Shown: positions 6,943 to 14,772, numbered from the stretch's first letter. The stretch: 15,852 nucleotides of DNA from Tissierellia bacterium (GCA_030537695.1 JAUNVJ010000021.1:1-15852), one strand, 5' to 3'. A program made the numbers and translations. The notes: generated by a model from the letters alone, not told the origin.

Positions 6943-7887
6943 ATGAAAAAAAGATATTTAGTAATAATTTTTATCTTTTTAATTTGCATATCAACCAATA
7001 ATACATTTGCTGAAAAGAACTCTCATGTTAATCATGATAATGTGGTTTATCAAATAGAAAGGGTCACCAGGGAAATGGTAGGAGCAGATGCTATTCGTCT
7101 GGTGCAAATGTCCGACGATTACTTTATTTTAGAAGATTATCATGGTATATTGATTTTTGAGCAATTGACGGGAAGGCCATTAAGAGTAATTGCAGCACAG
7201 GATTTGAACCTCGATACACAGGGGGATCGTGCTTTTGAATATAAATTGGAAGGAGATATATTATATCTAAAATCTGCGGTAGAGGGATCTTCCTATCAGT
7301 ACAATATTAGAGATGGATCTCTAACTGTCTGTGACCATGAGATTGATTTCAGTTTACAACAAAAAAGGATGGAGAATTTGGAAAATTTCCACTTGCCAAA
7401 AAATGCAAGCTCCCCATATGGTCTGAAGACGGAAAAAACTTTCACCTTGTGTTACTTTAGTGAAGAGTTTAATAATCCATTCTTCATTTTAGGAACAAAT
7501 AATGGTTGCTTTTTGCAGACATTAAGACTTTCCGATACCATTGATCGTCCTAAAAATCCGGAAGTTTTAAGGAATGGTAAAAAGATTTCGGAATTAGTAC
7601 GGATGAATGGTTTATGGTATCTTCCATTGCGTCAGGTAACGGAAAACTTAGATTTTGAAGTGACATGGAATTCAATGAATCATGAGATAGGCATCAAAAA
7701 GGGTAGAGATAGTGATGTCGTTATTACAAGTGATGGTCTATATTTAAGCAATGATAAAACCGGAGATCTTATGGCCACACCCTTTATTAAAAATGACTCT
7801 ACTTATGTTACATTGGACTATTTAATAAAGGTTTTAGAGTATAAAGCATATCTTGATATACCAAAGGGAATATTAGAAATCAAATGA
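6943..7887 (+). CDS. Secreted protein with copper-amine-oxidase-N-like domain
   Basis: A 314-residue exported protein. Residues 1-23 form a signal peptide (MKKR, hydrophobic core, cut likely after TFA). The middle part (about 40-130) is rich in short beta strands with a repeated hydrophobic/charged pattern (FILEDYHGILIFEQLTGRPL, DILYLKS, YNIRDGSLTV), which could be a small beta domain. Residues 208-252 match the domain named after the N-terminus of copper amine oxidase, seen in many Firmicutes surface proteins: RNGKKI, WYLPLRQVTENLDFEVTWN, EIGIKKG. The piece YVTLDYLIKVLEYKAYLD near the end is its second half. No oxidase domain is present, so no enzyme activity is claimed. GGGAGGG precedes the ATG. 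It stands alone between two intergenic regions. Confidence 0.75.
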   Translation: MKKRYLVIIFIFLICISTNNTFAEKNSHVNHDNVVYQIERVTREMVGADAIRLVQMSDDYFILEDYHGILIFEQLTGRPLRVIAAQDLNLDTQGDRAFEYKLEGDILYLKSAVEGSSYQYNIRDGSLTVCDHEIDFSLQQKRMENLENFHLPKNASSPYGLKTEKTFTLCYFSEEFNNPFFILGTNNGCFLQTLRLSDTIDRPKNPEVLRNGKKISELVRMNGLWYLPLRQVTENLDFEVTWNSMNHEIGIKKGRDSDVVITSDGLYLSNDKTGDLMATPFIKNDSTYVTLDYLIKVLEYKAYLDIPKGILEIK

Positions 7888-7914
7888 TTTAGGGGATAAG
7901 TACGAGTATAGTCT

Positions 7915-7942
7915 TTGAAACACTTAAAATATTCTCTATATT
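7915..7942 (+). promoter_or_regulatory. Promoter candidate for an intergenic transcript
   Basis: TTGAAA (7915-7920, 5/6) and TATATT (7937-7942, 5/6) are 16 bases apart. There is no gene downstream for 800 bases on this strand, but a good terminator lies at 8171-8205. An AT-only hairpin overlaps the -10 box. Confidence 0.4.
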
Positions 7943-7948
7943 TTAAAG

Positions 7949-8205
7949 ATTGAGCATCAAACGACAAAAGCTGAAAGATTTTAAATATTACTTACAAATG
8001 ATCTGAATGAAGATATAAAGGGGAGTCTTCAATTATCAGCAAAATGTAAATTTGCATAAGAAGCAATGTGAAAAATTGTCTTTTTAATACGAAATTTTAC
8101 AAAGTGATCAAATGGTATTCGACGATTTGAAAATAAATATAATTTTTTGGGATTGAAATCCAATGGATTTAAAACAGTGTTATCGAAGGGTAATGCTGTT
8201 TTTTT
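7949..8205 (+). ncRNA. Candidate small RNA of about 255 bases
   Basis: The stretch runs from just after the promoter candidate to the end of a strong intrinsic terminator. Every ATG inside opens only a very short frame (the longest about 14 codons) and none has a good ribosome-binding site. Small stems such as GAAGA/TCTTC near 8014-8029 are visible. I recognise no RNA family. The alternative is that the terminator closes the long 3' leader of the secreted-protein transcript. Confidence 0.25.
8171..8205 (+). terminator. Rho-independent terminator
   Basis: AAAACAGTGTTA (8171-8182) pairs fully with TAATGCTGTTTT (8191-8202), counting two G-U pairs, around an 8-base loop. The T run continues to 8205. 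The G-U pairs would become mismatches on the other strand, so it is built for + strand transcripts. It is 284 bases after the secreted-protein gene. Confidence 0.75.
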
Positions 8206-8236
8206 ATTATGATAAAAAATGAAATCAATTCAAAAA

Positions 8237-8430
8237 CTATTCCCATTTCGCCTTGGCAATCTTAAGAGCTTCCATCACTGGATTAAAAGAAAGCATGGAA
8301 TTTAAATAAAATGAACAATCAATTCCATAGAAATATCAAGATTGAGACAAATAGATTCCCAGCCTCCACCGTTGATAAATACATGAGGATAGAAGGAAAA
8401 TATGGTGATCTTATCCTGGAGAATACAATT
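8237..8430 (-). pseudogene. Relic of an unrecognised gene, minus strand, frameshifted
   Basis: Two overlapping minus-strand frames read like one protein broken by a frameshift. The upstream frame (8430 down to 8302) includes IFSFYPHVFINGGGWESI. The downstream frame (8335 down to 8237) ends SFNPVMEALKIAKAKWE before a TAG. The second piece looks like a genuine helical C-terminus. No start codon with a ribosome-binding site exists, and further upstream the frame is closed by stops. I do not recognise the family. It could be chance coding-like sequence. Confidence 0.3.
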
Positions 8431-8760
8431 TTAAAAACTTAAACTTATAAAGCATTCATTTTAAACAGTCTGGAAATACGGTATTAAAGTTTAAGGTATC
8501 AAAAATACTTATATGAGAGAAAGAATATTTTTAGAAACAGAATATTTAAAAGGGAATAATGGTATTTTCAAGGACTTTTGGAGGAGTTAAAATATCATAA
8601 AATCCTCAATACTATTTAAATATCATTTTAAATAAATAACAAATTGTTTATTCTATACAATTCGAGGGTACATTACTACAAATCACAAATTTACTTTTTT
8701 ATCATAATAAAGCAAAAATATAAGATTGGAATACCAGATTGAGAAAAAGGGAGGATACAA
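8431..8760. other. Region upstream of the butyrate operon
   Basis: No gene is seen. It must contain the promoter of the butyrate operon, but I find no -35/-10 pair with good spacing. The nearest is TTGTTT (8644-8649) with TACATT (8669-8674) at 19 bases. A palindrome at 8642-8662 covers that -35 box. Confidence 0.4.
8642..8662. promoter_or_regulatory. Operator-like palindrome upstream of the butyrate operon, possibly Rex-like
   Basis: AATTGT (8642-8647) and ACAATT (8657-8662) are exact reverse complements with a 9-base centre; 8 of 10 base pairs across the 21 bases are symmetric. The core resembles the clostridial Rex site TTGTTAANNNNTTAACAA, known to control butyrate genes according to NADH/NAD, but the half-site spacing is one base shorter. 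Rex identity is therefore tentative. Confidence 0.4.
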
Positions 8761-10440
8761 TTGGATTTTTTATTAAATAATGAACAAAAAAAATTTAGGC
8801 AAGAGGTTAGAGAATTTGCAGAAAATAAACTTAAGCCAAATTCTTTTACTTGGGATGAAAAAGGACATTTTCCCTTAGAAGAAATTAAGGAGATGGCAGC
8901 AAAGGGCTGGCTGGGAATCCCATGGCCGAAAGACGTTTCCGGTATGGGAAAAGACTTTCTATCATATGCAGTAGCTTTGGAAGAAATTTCAAGAGCCGAT
9001 GCTGGAGTGGGAGTGTTTTTATCCGTTCATTCTTCTGCAGCAACATCCCCTCTATACGATTGGGGCTCGGATGAATTAAAAGAAAAATATTTACCCATGT
9101 TGGCATCGGGAGAAAAACTAGGTGCTTTTGCCTTGACGGAAAACGATGCCGGATCAGATGCCGGTGGCACAGAAACCACAGCAGTATTGGATGGAGACGA
9201 ATACGTGATCAATGGTGAAAAAATATATATTACCAATGCTCCATTTGCAGATATATATACGGTCTTTGCCGTAACGACACCAAATATTGGAACGAAAGGA
9301 ATTTCTGCATTCATTGTCGAAAAGGGCACTCCAGGATTTGAATTTAAAACCATATACAATAAAATGGGTTTAAGATCATCTTCGACAGCTCAACTGATAT
9401 TTAACGATGTGAGAGTACCCAAGGAAAATATGGTAGGACCGGAAGGGAAAGGTTTTAATATTGCCATGACGACATTAAATGGCGGGAGAATAGGTATTGC
9501 TTCCCAATCACTGGGGATCGCTCAAAGAGCATTGGAAGAAGCCATTGAGCATGCAAAGAACAGATACCAATTTGGAGCTCCCATCGGAGCCAATCAAGCC
9601 ATTTCAAATAAGATTGCCGAAATGGCGACTAGAGTACGAGCAGCCCGAGTGATGACCTATACTGCCGCAATGATGAAAGATGCAAAAGAAGATTTTCTAC
9701 AAGCTGCAGCAATGGCGAAACTTTTTGCATCGGAAACAGCAGCCTTTGTCGTGGATGAAGCCTTACAAATATTCGGTGGATCCGGTTATATCAAAGGCCT
9801 TCCAATCGAAAGACTCTATCGAGATGCCAGAGTTACAAGAATATATGAAGGAACTTCCGAAGTTCAAAAGATCGTTATATCCGGTTCAATCCTTGGAAAA
9901 CTAGGTAAAAAACCTGCTCCTGGAAAAGGGAAAAAGAAAGAAGTCAGAAAAGTAACCGGCGATAGAAAAAAAATTGTATTCGATGAAGGAAGTGTAGAAG
10001 AAAGAGTTGATAAATTAATTGAAGAAATCGGCTTGGACAACATAAAGGGTGAAGCGGTTGATATCAATGGATCCATTGGAAATGCAAAAAGAGTAGTGGC
10101 ATTTGGACGTGGCGTAACGGAGGCCGAAGATATGAAATTATTTGAAGATCTTGCCAATGCAACAGGTTCCGTTTTATCCGCCTCAAGACCGATCGCAGAA
10201 GAAAATCAATGGCTTCCTCTCAATAGATATATAGGACTGTCGGGACAAAAGTTTGCCGGAGAACTCTATATAGGAGCCGGAATCTCCGGTCAAGTTCAGC
10301 ACTTAATCGGAATTAAAGATGTAAAGACGATTGTGGCAATTAACAATGATCCGAATGCACCTCTCTTTCAACAAGCAGACTACGGTATTGTGGGAGATTA
10401 CAAAGAAGTTGTAAAAATCCTATTGGAAAAATTATCATAA
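8761..10440 (+). CDS. bcd: Acyl-CoA (butyryl-CoA) dehydrogenase fused to EtfA C-terminal FAD domain
   Basis: A 559-residue fusion. Residues 1-378 are a complete short-chain acyl-CoA dehydrogenase: AFALTENDAGSDAGG, NGEKIYITNA, and the catalytic base Glu363 in RIYEGTSEVQ. A Lys/Gly/Pro-rich linker (about 380-400) leads into residues 401-559, which match domain II of the electron-transfer flavoprotein alpha subunit, the domain that binds the mobile FAD: GRG (449-451), SRP (475-477), GISGQVQH (507-514), AINNDPNAPLFQQADYG (526-542). Arg476 and His514 match FAD contacts of known ETFs; Ser494 replaces the usual Thr in QTGK. EtfA domain I and EtfB are missing from the fusion and from the operon. The start is TTG 8761, with GGGAGG 6 bases before it. 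In context it reduces crotonyl-CoA to butyryl-CoA. A normal dehydrogenase is about 380 residues, so the extra domain is the notable point. Confidence 0.92.
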   Translation: MDFLLNNEQKKFRQEVREFAENKLKPNSFTWDEKGHFPLEEIKEMAAKGWLGIPWPKDVSGMGKDFLSYAVALEEISRADAGVGVFLSVHSSAATSPLYDWGSDELKEKYLPMLASGEKLGAFALTENDAGSDAGGTETTAVLDGDEYVINGEKIYITNAPFADIYTVFAVTTPNIGTKGISAFIVEKGTPGFEFKTIYNKMGLRSSSTAQLIFNDVRVPKENMVGPEGKGFNIAMTTLNGGRIGIASQSLGIAQRALEEAIEHAKNRYQFGAPIGANQAISNKIAEMATRVRAARVMTYTAAMMKDAKEDFLQAAAMAKLFASETAAFVVDEALQIFGGSGYIKGLPIERLYRDARVTRIYEGTSEVQKIVISGSILGKLGKKPAPGKGKKKEVRKVTGDRKKIVFDEGSVEERVDKLIEEIGLDNIKGEAVDINGSIGNAKRVVAFGRGVTEAEDMKLFEDLANATGSVLSASRPIAEENQWLPLNRYIGLSGQKFAGELYIGAGISGQVQHLIGIKDVKTIVAINNDPNAPLFQQADYGIVGDYKEVVKILLEKLS

Positions 10441-10452
10441 TTGGTGAATAAG

Positions 10453-11223
10453 ATGGAAAATATTTTATTAGATAAAAAAGATGGCTATGCCATATTGACA
10501 ATAAATAGACCGAAAGCACTAAATGCCCTAAACTCCACCACGATTTTAGAAATTCAAAAAGCGGTTAAGGATATTGAAAAAGACGACAATATAAAGGTGG
10601 TTATTATAACGGGAAAGGGTGAAAAAGCATTTATTGCCGGAGCAGATATTTCTGAAATGGTCAATTACAATACCGTTCAAGCATATGAATTTGGAAAAAG
10701 AGGACAAGAAACACTCTCTTTCATCGAAAACAGTAAAAAATTTTATATTGCAGCTGTGAATGGCTTTGCCCTAGGTGGAGGATGTGAAGTTTCCATGTCC
10801 TGTGATATGAGAATTGCATCAGACAATGCTAAATTTGGCATTCCTGAAGTGACCTTAGGGGTTATTCCTGCATTTGGAGGAACTCAAAGACTTCCAAAAC
10901 TCATTGGATTGGGCAGAGCAAAAGAAATCCTTGCCACTGGGGATATGATAGATGCCCAAAAAGCGGAAAGATGGGGGCTGATCAATAATATTTACTCCCA
11001 AGCAGAACTTTTGGAAAAAGCCGAGGAGATAGCAGTAAAGATTGCCCAAAATTCAACTTATGCAATCGGTGAAGGACTTGTTGCCATGAATGAGGCAACC
11101 CAAATTAAATTGGAAGACGGTTTGGAATTGGAAGCTCTATTGTTTGCGAAAATCTTTTCATATCCGGATCAAGAAGAAGGAATGAAAGCATTTTTAGAAA
11201 AAAGGCAAGCCAATTTTAAATGA
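10453..11223 (+). CDS. crt: Crotonase (3-hydroxybutyryl-CoA dehydratase)
   Basis: A 256-residue enoyl-CoA hydratase that interconverts 3-hydroxybutyryl-CoA and crotonyl-CoA. The oxyanion-hole segment AFIAGADISEM and the motif GFALGGGCEVSMSCDMRIAS are intact. The two catalytic glutamates are Glu112 (GGGCE) and Glu132 (GIPEVTLGVIP), spaced 20 apart as in the mammalian enzyme. The ATG at 10453 is chosen because GGTGA lies 5 bases before it and it gives the usual N-terminus MENILLDKKDGYAIL. In-frame TTG and GTG codons at 10441 and 10444 are less likely. It begins 12 bases after the dehydrogenase stop, so the two are co-transcribed. It could act on other short 3-hydroxyacyl-CoAs, but the neighbours point to butyrate formation. 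Confidence 0.92.
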   Translation: MENILLDKKDGYAILTINRPKALNALNSTTILEIQKAVKDIEKDDNIKVVIITGKGEKAFIAGADISEMVNYNTVQAYEFGKRGQETLSFIENSKKFYIAAVNGFALGGGCEVSMSCDMRIASDNAKFGIPEVTLGVIPAFGGTQRLPKLIGLGRAKEILATGDMIDAQKAERWGLINNIYSQAELLEKAEEIAVKIAQNSTYAIGEGLVAMNEATQIKLEDGLELEALLFAKIFSYPDQEEGMKAFLEKRQANFK

Positions 11224-11247
11224 AGGGAAAAAGGAAGGGTGTAAGTT

Positions 11248-12435
11248 ATGAATAATCGTGATGTGGTAGTGGTAAGTTATGCAAGAACCCCCTTTGGTAG
11301 ATTAGGGGGTAGTTTAAAATCGTTAAAAGCGGTAGATTTAGGTGCCCATGCAATCAAATCTACATTGGAAAAAATAAATTTAGATCCTAAACAAGTAGAT
11401 TATGCTTTCCTCGGTCAAGTCCTTCAAGCTGGAGCAGGACAACAACCTGCAAGACAAGCCACCATAAAAGCCGGCTTGGATTGGGAGACGCCGGCAATCC
11501 TGGTAAATAAAGTATGTTCATCAGGAATTATCGCCATTCATGAGGCGATGATGAGAATTAAACTTGGATTGAGTAATGTCGTAGTTGCCGGTGGAATGGA
11601 ATCTATGAGTAATGCGCCCTATGCTTTAGAAGATATGAGATTCGGTGCCAGAATGTCCGATAAAGTAGCAAAGGACTTGATGGTTCATGATGGACTATGG
11701 TGTCCTTTTTATGATCGGCATATGGCGGTTCACGGTTCCGAAGTGGCAAAAGAATACGGAATTTCAAGAGATGAACAGGACAAATTTGCCTTAAGATCTC
11801 AAAAACTGGCTGTTAAGGCCATGGAAGAAGGCAAATTAAAAGGTCAAATTTCTCCCATAGAAGTAAAGGATAGAAAAGGAAGAGTCACTGTCATAGAAGA
11901 AGATGAAGCCCCAAGAGCTGATGTATCTTTGGAAGCTATGTCTAAATTGCCGCCTGTATTTGCCAAAGAAGGTTCCGTTACAGCTGGTAATGCACCGGGA
12001 GTAAATGATGGAGCCGCAGCGGTCATACTCATGTCGCGAGAAAAGGCGGAAGAATTGGGCTTGGAAATTCTTGCAACCCTGGTCGACTATGCAGAAGTTT
12101 CTCAAGAAGCTAAATATATAGCTACTGTACCAGGTCTTTCTACTAAAAAGCTTCTTGCACAAAATGATATGACTGTAGATGATATCGACTATTTTGAAAT
12201 TAATGAAGCTTTTGCAGCAGTGCCCCTTGTAAGTCAAAAGATTGCAGCCTATGACTTGGAAAAAGTAAATGTGCTTGGAGGTGCAGTAGCTTTCGGTCAT
12301 CCGATAGGAGCAACAGGTGCAAGAATCGTAATGACTTTAATTGAAATATTAAAACAAAAAGAAGGCAAATTTGGAGTAGCAGCAATTTGCTCAGGAGCTG
12401 CTCAAGGTGATGCCCTTCTCGTAAGAGTAGACTAG
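11248..12435 (+). CDS. thl: Acetyl-CoA acetyltransferase (thiolase)
   Basis: A 395-residue thiolase that condenses two acetyl-CoA to acetoacetyl-CoA, the first step of the butyrate route. The nucleophile is Cys90 in NKVCSSG, followed by GGMESMSNAPY. NEAFAAV, His351 in FGHPIGATGARI and the second catalytic Cys381 are all present. The last motif reads CSGAAQGDA rather than the commoner CIGGGQG, a variant also seen in some other bacterial thiolases, so activity is not in doubt. The length is normal. GGAAGGG precedes the ATG. It lies 24 bases after crt. A beta-oxidation thiolase is possible in principle, but the surrounding genes favour the biosynthetic direction. Confidence 0.93.
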   Translation: MNNRDVVVVSYARTPFGRLGGSLKSLKAVDLGAHAIKSTLEKINLDPKQVDYAFLGQVLQAGAGQQPARQATIKAGLDWETPAILVNKVCSSGIIAIHEAMMRIKLGLSNVVVAGGMESMSNAPYALEDMRFGARMSDKVAKDLMVHDGLWCPFYDRHMAVHGSEVAKEYGISRDEQDKFALRSQKLAVKAMEEGKLKGQISPIEVKDRKGRVTVIEEDEAPRADVSLEAMSKLPPVFAKEGSVTAGNAPGVNDGAAAVILMSREKAEELGLEILATLVDYAEVSQEAKYIATVPGLSTKKLLAQNDMTVDDIDYFEINEAFAAVPLVSQKIAAYDLEKVNVLGGAVAFGHPIGATGARIVMTLIEILKQKEGKFGVAAICSGAAQGDALLVRVD

Positions 12436-12485
12436 TTTAGAAAATAAGAGATGTGGAACTAAAAATCAATCAAAGGGAGGATAAT

Positions 12486-13340
12486 ATGGAAATTAAGAAG
12501 GTCTTGGTAATTGGCGCCGGTCAAATGGGTGGTGGAATTGCTCAAGTTTTCGCTCAAGAAGGCTATGAAGTATTATTAAATGATGCTTATACGGAAGCGA
12601 TTTCTAAGAGAATCGAATTTATAGAAGGACTTTTGACAAAATCGGTAACCAAAGGAAAGATAAACGAAGAGGATAAGAAAAACACATTGGCAAATTTAAT
12701 ACCTTGTAAAGATTTAAAAGAAGCAGCTGATGTCGATTTAGTCGTAGAAGCAATCGTTGAAAATGTAGAAGTGAAAGCTTCCGTGATTGAAGAATTAAAC
12801 GATATACTCAGAGATGATGTTATTTTTGCAACAAATACTTCTTCCTTACCCATTACTGAACTTGCTTCTAATTATAAAAGACCGGAAAACTATATCGGAA
12901 TGCACTTCTTTAATCCGGTACCTGTGATGTCTTTGGTAGAAATTATAAGAGGGCTTGCTACCTCTGATGAAACCTATCAAGCCATTCACGACTTAACATT
13001 AAAGATTAATAAATTCCCTGCAATGGTCAGTGACGTTCCAGGATTTGTATCAAACAGAGTTCTTCAAGTTATGATTAACGAAGCAATCAGTTGTGTTGAA
13101 CATGGCGTTGCAACAGTAGAAAGTATTGACGAAGTCATGAAACGTGGTATGAATCACCCCATGGGTCCCCTTGAACTGGCAGACTTTATAGGACTGGACA
13201 CTGTATTATCAATATTGGAAGTTATGTATGAAGGATATGGAAATCCCAAATACGCACCGTCTCCCCTATTGAGATCCTATGTCAAAGCCGGTTGGTTGGG
13301 AAGAAAATCGGGAAAAGGCTTTTACGAATACAATAAATAA
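12486..13340 (+). CDS. hbd: 3-hydroxybutyryl-CoA dehydrogenase
   Basis: A 284-residue enzyme that reduces acetoacetyl-CoA to (S)-3-hydroxybutyryl-CoA with NAD(P)H. The Rossmann loop GAGQMGGGIAQ spans residues 10-20, and an acidic residue, Asp33, ends the second strand (VLLND), which favours NADH. Catalytic Ser119, His140 (GMHFFNPVPVM) and Asn190 (GFVSNRV) match the clostridial enzyme with a constant two-residue offset. The C-terminal helical domain ends in GRKSGKGFYEY. The ATG at 12486 is preceded by AGGGAGG with 5-base spacing. An in-frame GTG at 12453 has no such site and would put this motif inside the gene. It is the fourth gene of the operon, 50 bases after thl. Confidence 0.94.
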   Translation: MEIKKVLVIGAGQMGGGIAQVFAQEGYEVLLNDAYTEAISKRIEFIEGLLTKSVTKGKINEEDKKNTLANLIPCKDLKEAADVDLVVEAIVENVEVKASVIEELNDILRDDVIFATNTSSLPITELASNYKRPENYIGMHFFNPVPVMSLVEIIRGLATSDETYQAIHDLTLKINKFPAMVSDVPGFVSNRVLQVMINEAISCVEHGVATVESIDEVMKRGMNHPMGPLELADFIGLDTVLSILEVMYEGYGNPKYAPSPLLRSYVKAGWLGRKSGKGFYEYNK

Positions 13341-13371
13341 TATTAAATTTAGCAGACAGGAGAAGGAAAGA

Positions 13372-13392
13372 ATGTTAAAACCCAGGAAGTAA
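13372..13392 (+). other. Six-codon reading frame before the CoA-transferase gene
   Basis: ATG TTA AAA CCC AGG AAG TAA follows an excellent AGGAG/AAGGA ribosome-binding site (13358-13368) and ends 14 bases before the real start of the next gene. The true gene has its own weaker AGGTAG. Either the peptide frame couples translation, or it is chance. Confidence 0.3.
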
Positions 13393-13406
13393 AGGTAGAG
13401 ATAAAT

Positions 13407-14705
13407 ATGGATTTTACAAACTTATATCAAGAAAAATTAATGGACGCTAAAAATATAGCAGAACAAATTCAAGACCATTGGATATGTGGAATGGACATTG
13501 CAGCTGCCATACCCACAACTTTAGCAAATGCCATCGCTCAAGCAGGAAAAGAAAATAAATTTAAAGATGTGACCATGCATACACTGTTGGATATTACAAA
13601 ATTGGATTTTCTAAATGAAGGTTATGACGATAATATCAGACCGGTCAGCTGGTTTTCCGGAGGAGGGCTAAGAAAAGCTGTAAATGATGGTCGAGCAGAC
13701 TTAATGCCGGGATATTACAGAGATTGGCCGAAACTGATCGAAGACCATTTAGAATTTGATGCAATCTTCTTGCACGTTTCGCCAATGGATAAACATGGAT
13801 ATTTTTCCATGTCATTAGCCGGATCCATTTCCAAAGCACTTTTAGATAAGACGAAGAGGATCTATCTTCAAGTCAATGAAAAAATGCCAAGGGCATTGAC
13901 CTCTCCATTGATTCACATATCGGAAATTGAAGGCTTATGCGAAATCACTGAAGATTTACCAATCTTTCCACCGGCAAAACTGGATGAAAATAGTAAGACG
14001 ATTGGTCGATATATTGCAGACTTGATACCGGATGGAGCCACAATTCAATTGGGAATCGGTGCTATTCCTGAAGCAGTAGGATATGCCCTATTGGATAAAA
14101 AAGATTTGGGAATTCATACAGAACTTTTGACCGACGCAATGATAGAACTTATCGAAGCGGGAGTCGTTACAAATATGAAAAAACCGATTCATAAGGGAAA
14201 GACCGTTGCAACCCTAGCTTTCGGATCACAAAGAATGTATGATTATATCGATGACAATCGAGCTTTTGAACTTCTCACTGTGGATTATGTCAACAATCCG
14301 TCGATAATCGCACAACATCCCAAATTCATTTCGATAAATGGCGCATTGGAAGTAGACTTTTTTGGTCAAGTGGCAGCGGAATCATTGGGGACTCAACATA
14401 TTTCAGGTACCGGTGGACAATCGGATTATGTAAGAGGAGCCATTATGTCGGAAGGTGGAAAAAGTTTTATCGCATTACCTTCCACAGCTGCAGGAGGAAA
14501 AGTCAGTAGAATTAAACCGACCCTATCGGAAGGAGCCATAGTCTCCACCCATAAAAACGATACCGACTATATCGTAACAGAGTATGGTGCCGTCCAATTG
14601 AGAGGAAAGACACTCAGAGAAAGGACCGAAGCATTAATTTCCATTGCACATCCGGATTTTAGAGATGAATTGACGAAAGAAGCAAAGAAGAGAAATATCC
14701 TATAA
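13407..14705 (+). CDS. Butyryl-CoA:acetate (4-hydroxybutyrate-type) CoA-transferase
   Basis: A 432-residue CoA-transferase of the acetyl-CoA hydrolase/transferase family, which moves CoA from an acyl-CoA to acetate through a glutamyl-CoA intermediate. ATIQLGIGAIPEAV and GIHTELLTDAMIEL are characteristic. Glu239 in HTELLTD sits where the 4-hydroxybutyrate CoA-transferase of Clostridium aminobutyricum has its active-site Glu238. GTGGQSDYVRGA (from residue 334) and FIALPSTAAGGKVSRIKP follow. The length is normal. The start at 13407 has AGGTAGAG 6 bases upstream. As the last gene of a thl-hbd-crt-bcd operon, it probably releases butyrate and regenerates acetyl-CoA. Substrate preference (butyrate, 4-hydroxybutyrate or other) cannot be fixed by eye. 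The operon ends at the terminator 12 bases downstream. Confidence 0.88.
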   Translation: MDFTNLYQEKLMDAKNIAEQIQDHWICGMDIAAAIPTTLANAIAQAGKENKFKDVTMHTLLDITKLDFLNEGYDDNIRPVSWFSGGGLRKAVNDGRADLMPGYYRDWPKLIEDHLEFDAIFLHVSPMDKHGYFSMSLAGSISKALLDKTKRIYLQVNEKMPRALTSPLIHISEIEGLCEITEDLPIFPPAKLDENSKTIGRYIADLIPDGATIQLGIGAIPEAVGYALLDKKDLGIHTELLTDAMIELIEAGVVTNMKKPIHKGKTVATLAFGSQRMYDYIDDNRAFELLTVDYVNNPSIIAQHPKFISINGALEVDFFGQVAAESLGTQHISGTGGQSDYVRGAIMSEGGKSFIALPSTAAGGKVSRIKPTLSEGAIVSTHKNDTDYIVTEYGAVQLRGKTLRERTEALISIAHPDFRDELTKEAKKRNIL

Positions 14706-14717
14706 AAGATAAATTGA

Positions 14718-14757
14718 GGCAAGTCCAACATGAAAAGACAGGACTTGCCCTTTTTTT
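14718..14757 (+). terminator. Rho-independent terminator of the butyrate operon
   Basis: GGCAAGTCC (14718-14726) and GGACTTGCC (14741-14749) are perfect complements with a 14-base loop, followed by C and seven T residues. It lies 12 bases after the CoA-transferase stop. Confidence 0.92.
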
Positions 14758-14772
14758 ACCATAAGACCAAAT

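Noticed and set aside
7924..7945. AT-only hairpin after the secreted-protein gene as a terminator
   Set aside because: The stem is made only of A-T pairs and too weak, and it overlaps a promoter-like -10 box.
9027..9359. 110-codon minus-strand frame inside the dehydrogenase gene
   Set aside because: It is antisense to a conserved dehydrogenase region; no ribosome-binding site or recognisable motif.
11836..12300. 154-codon open frame on the minus strand inside the thiolase gene
   Set aside because: It is a shadow of the thiolase gene, which has all catalytic motifs. The minus product is a Cys/Ser/Phe-rich sequence with no domain.
12388..12414. Altered thiolase motif CSGAAQGDA as a sign of an inactive enzyme
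   Set aside because: Cys381, Cys90 and His351 are all present, and this motif variant occurs in other bacterial thiolases.
12453..12485. GTG start for the 3-hydroxybutyryl-CoA dehydrogenase
   Set aside because: AGGGAGG would be inside the gene. ATG 12486 gives the standard N-terminus.
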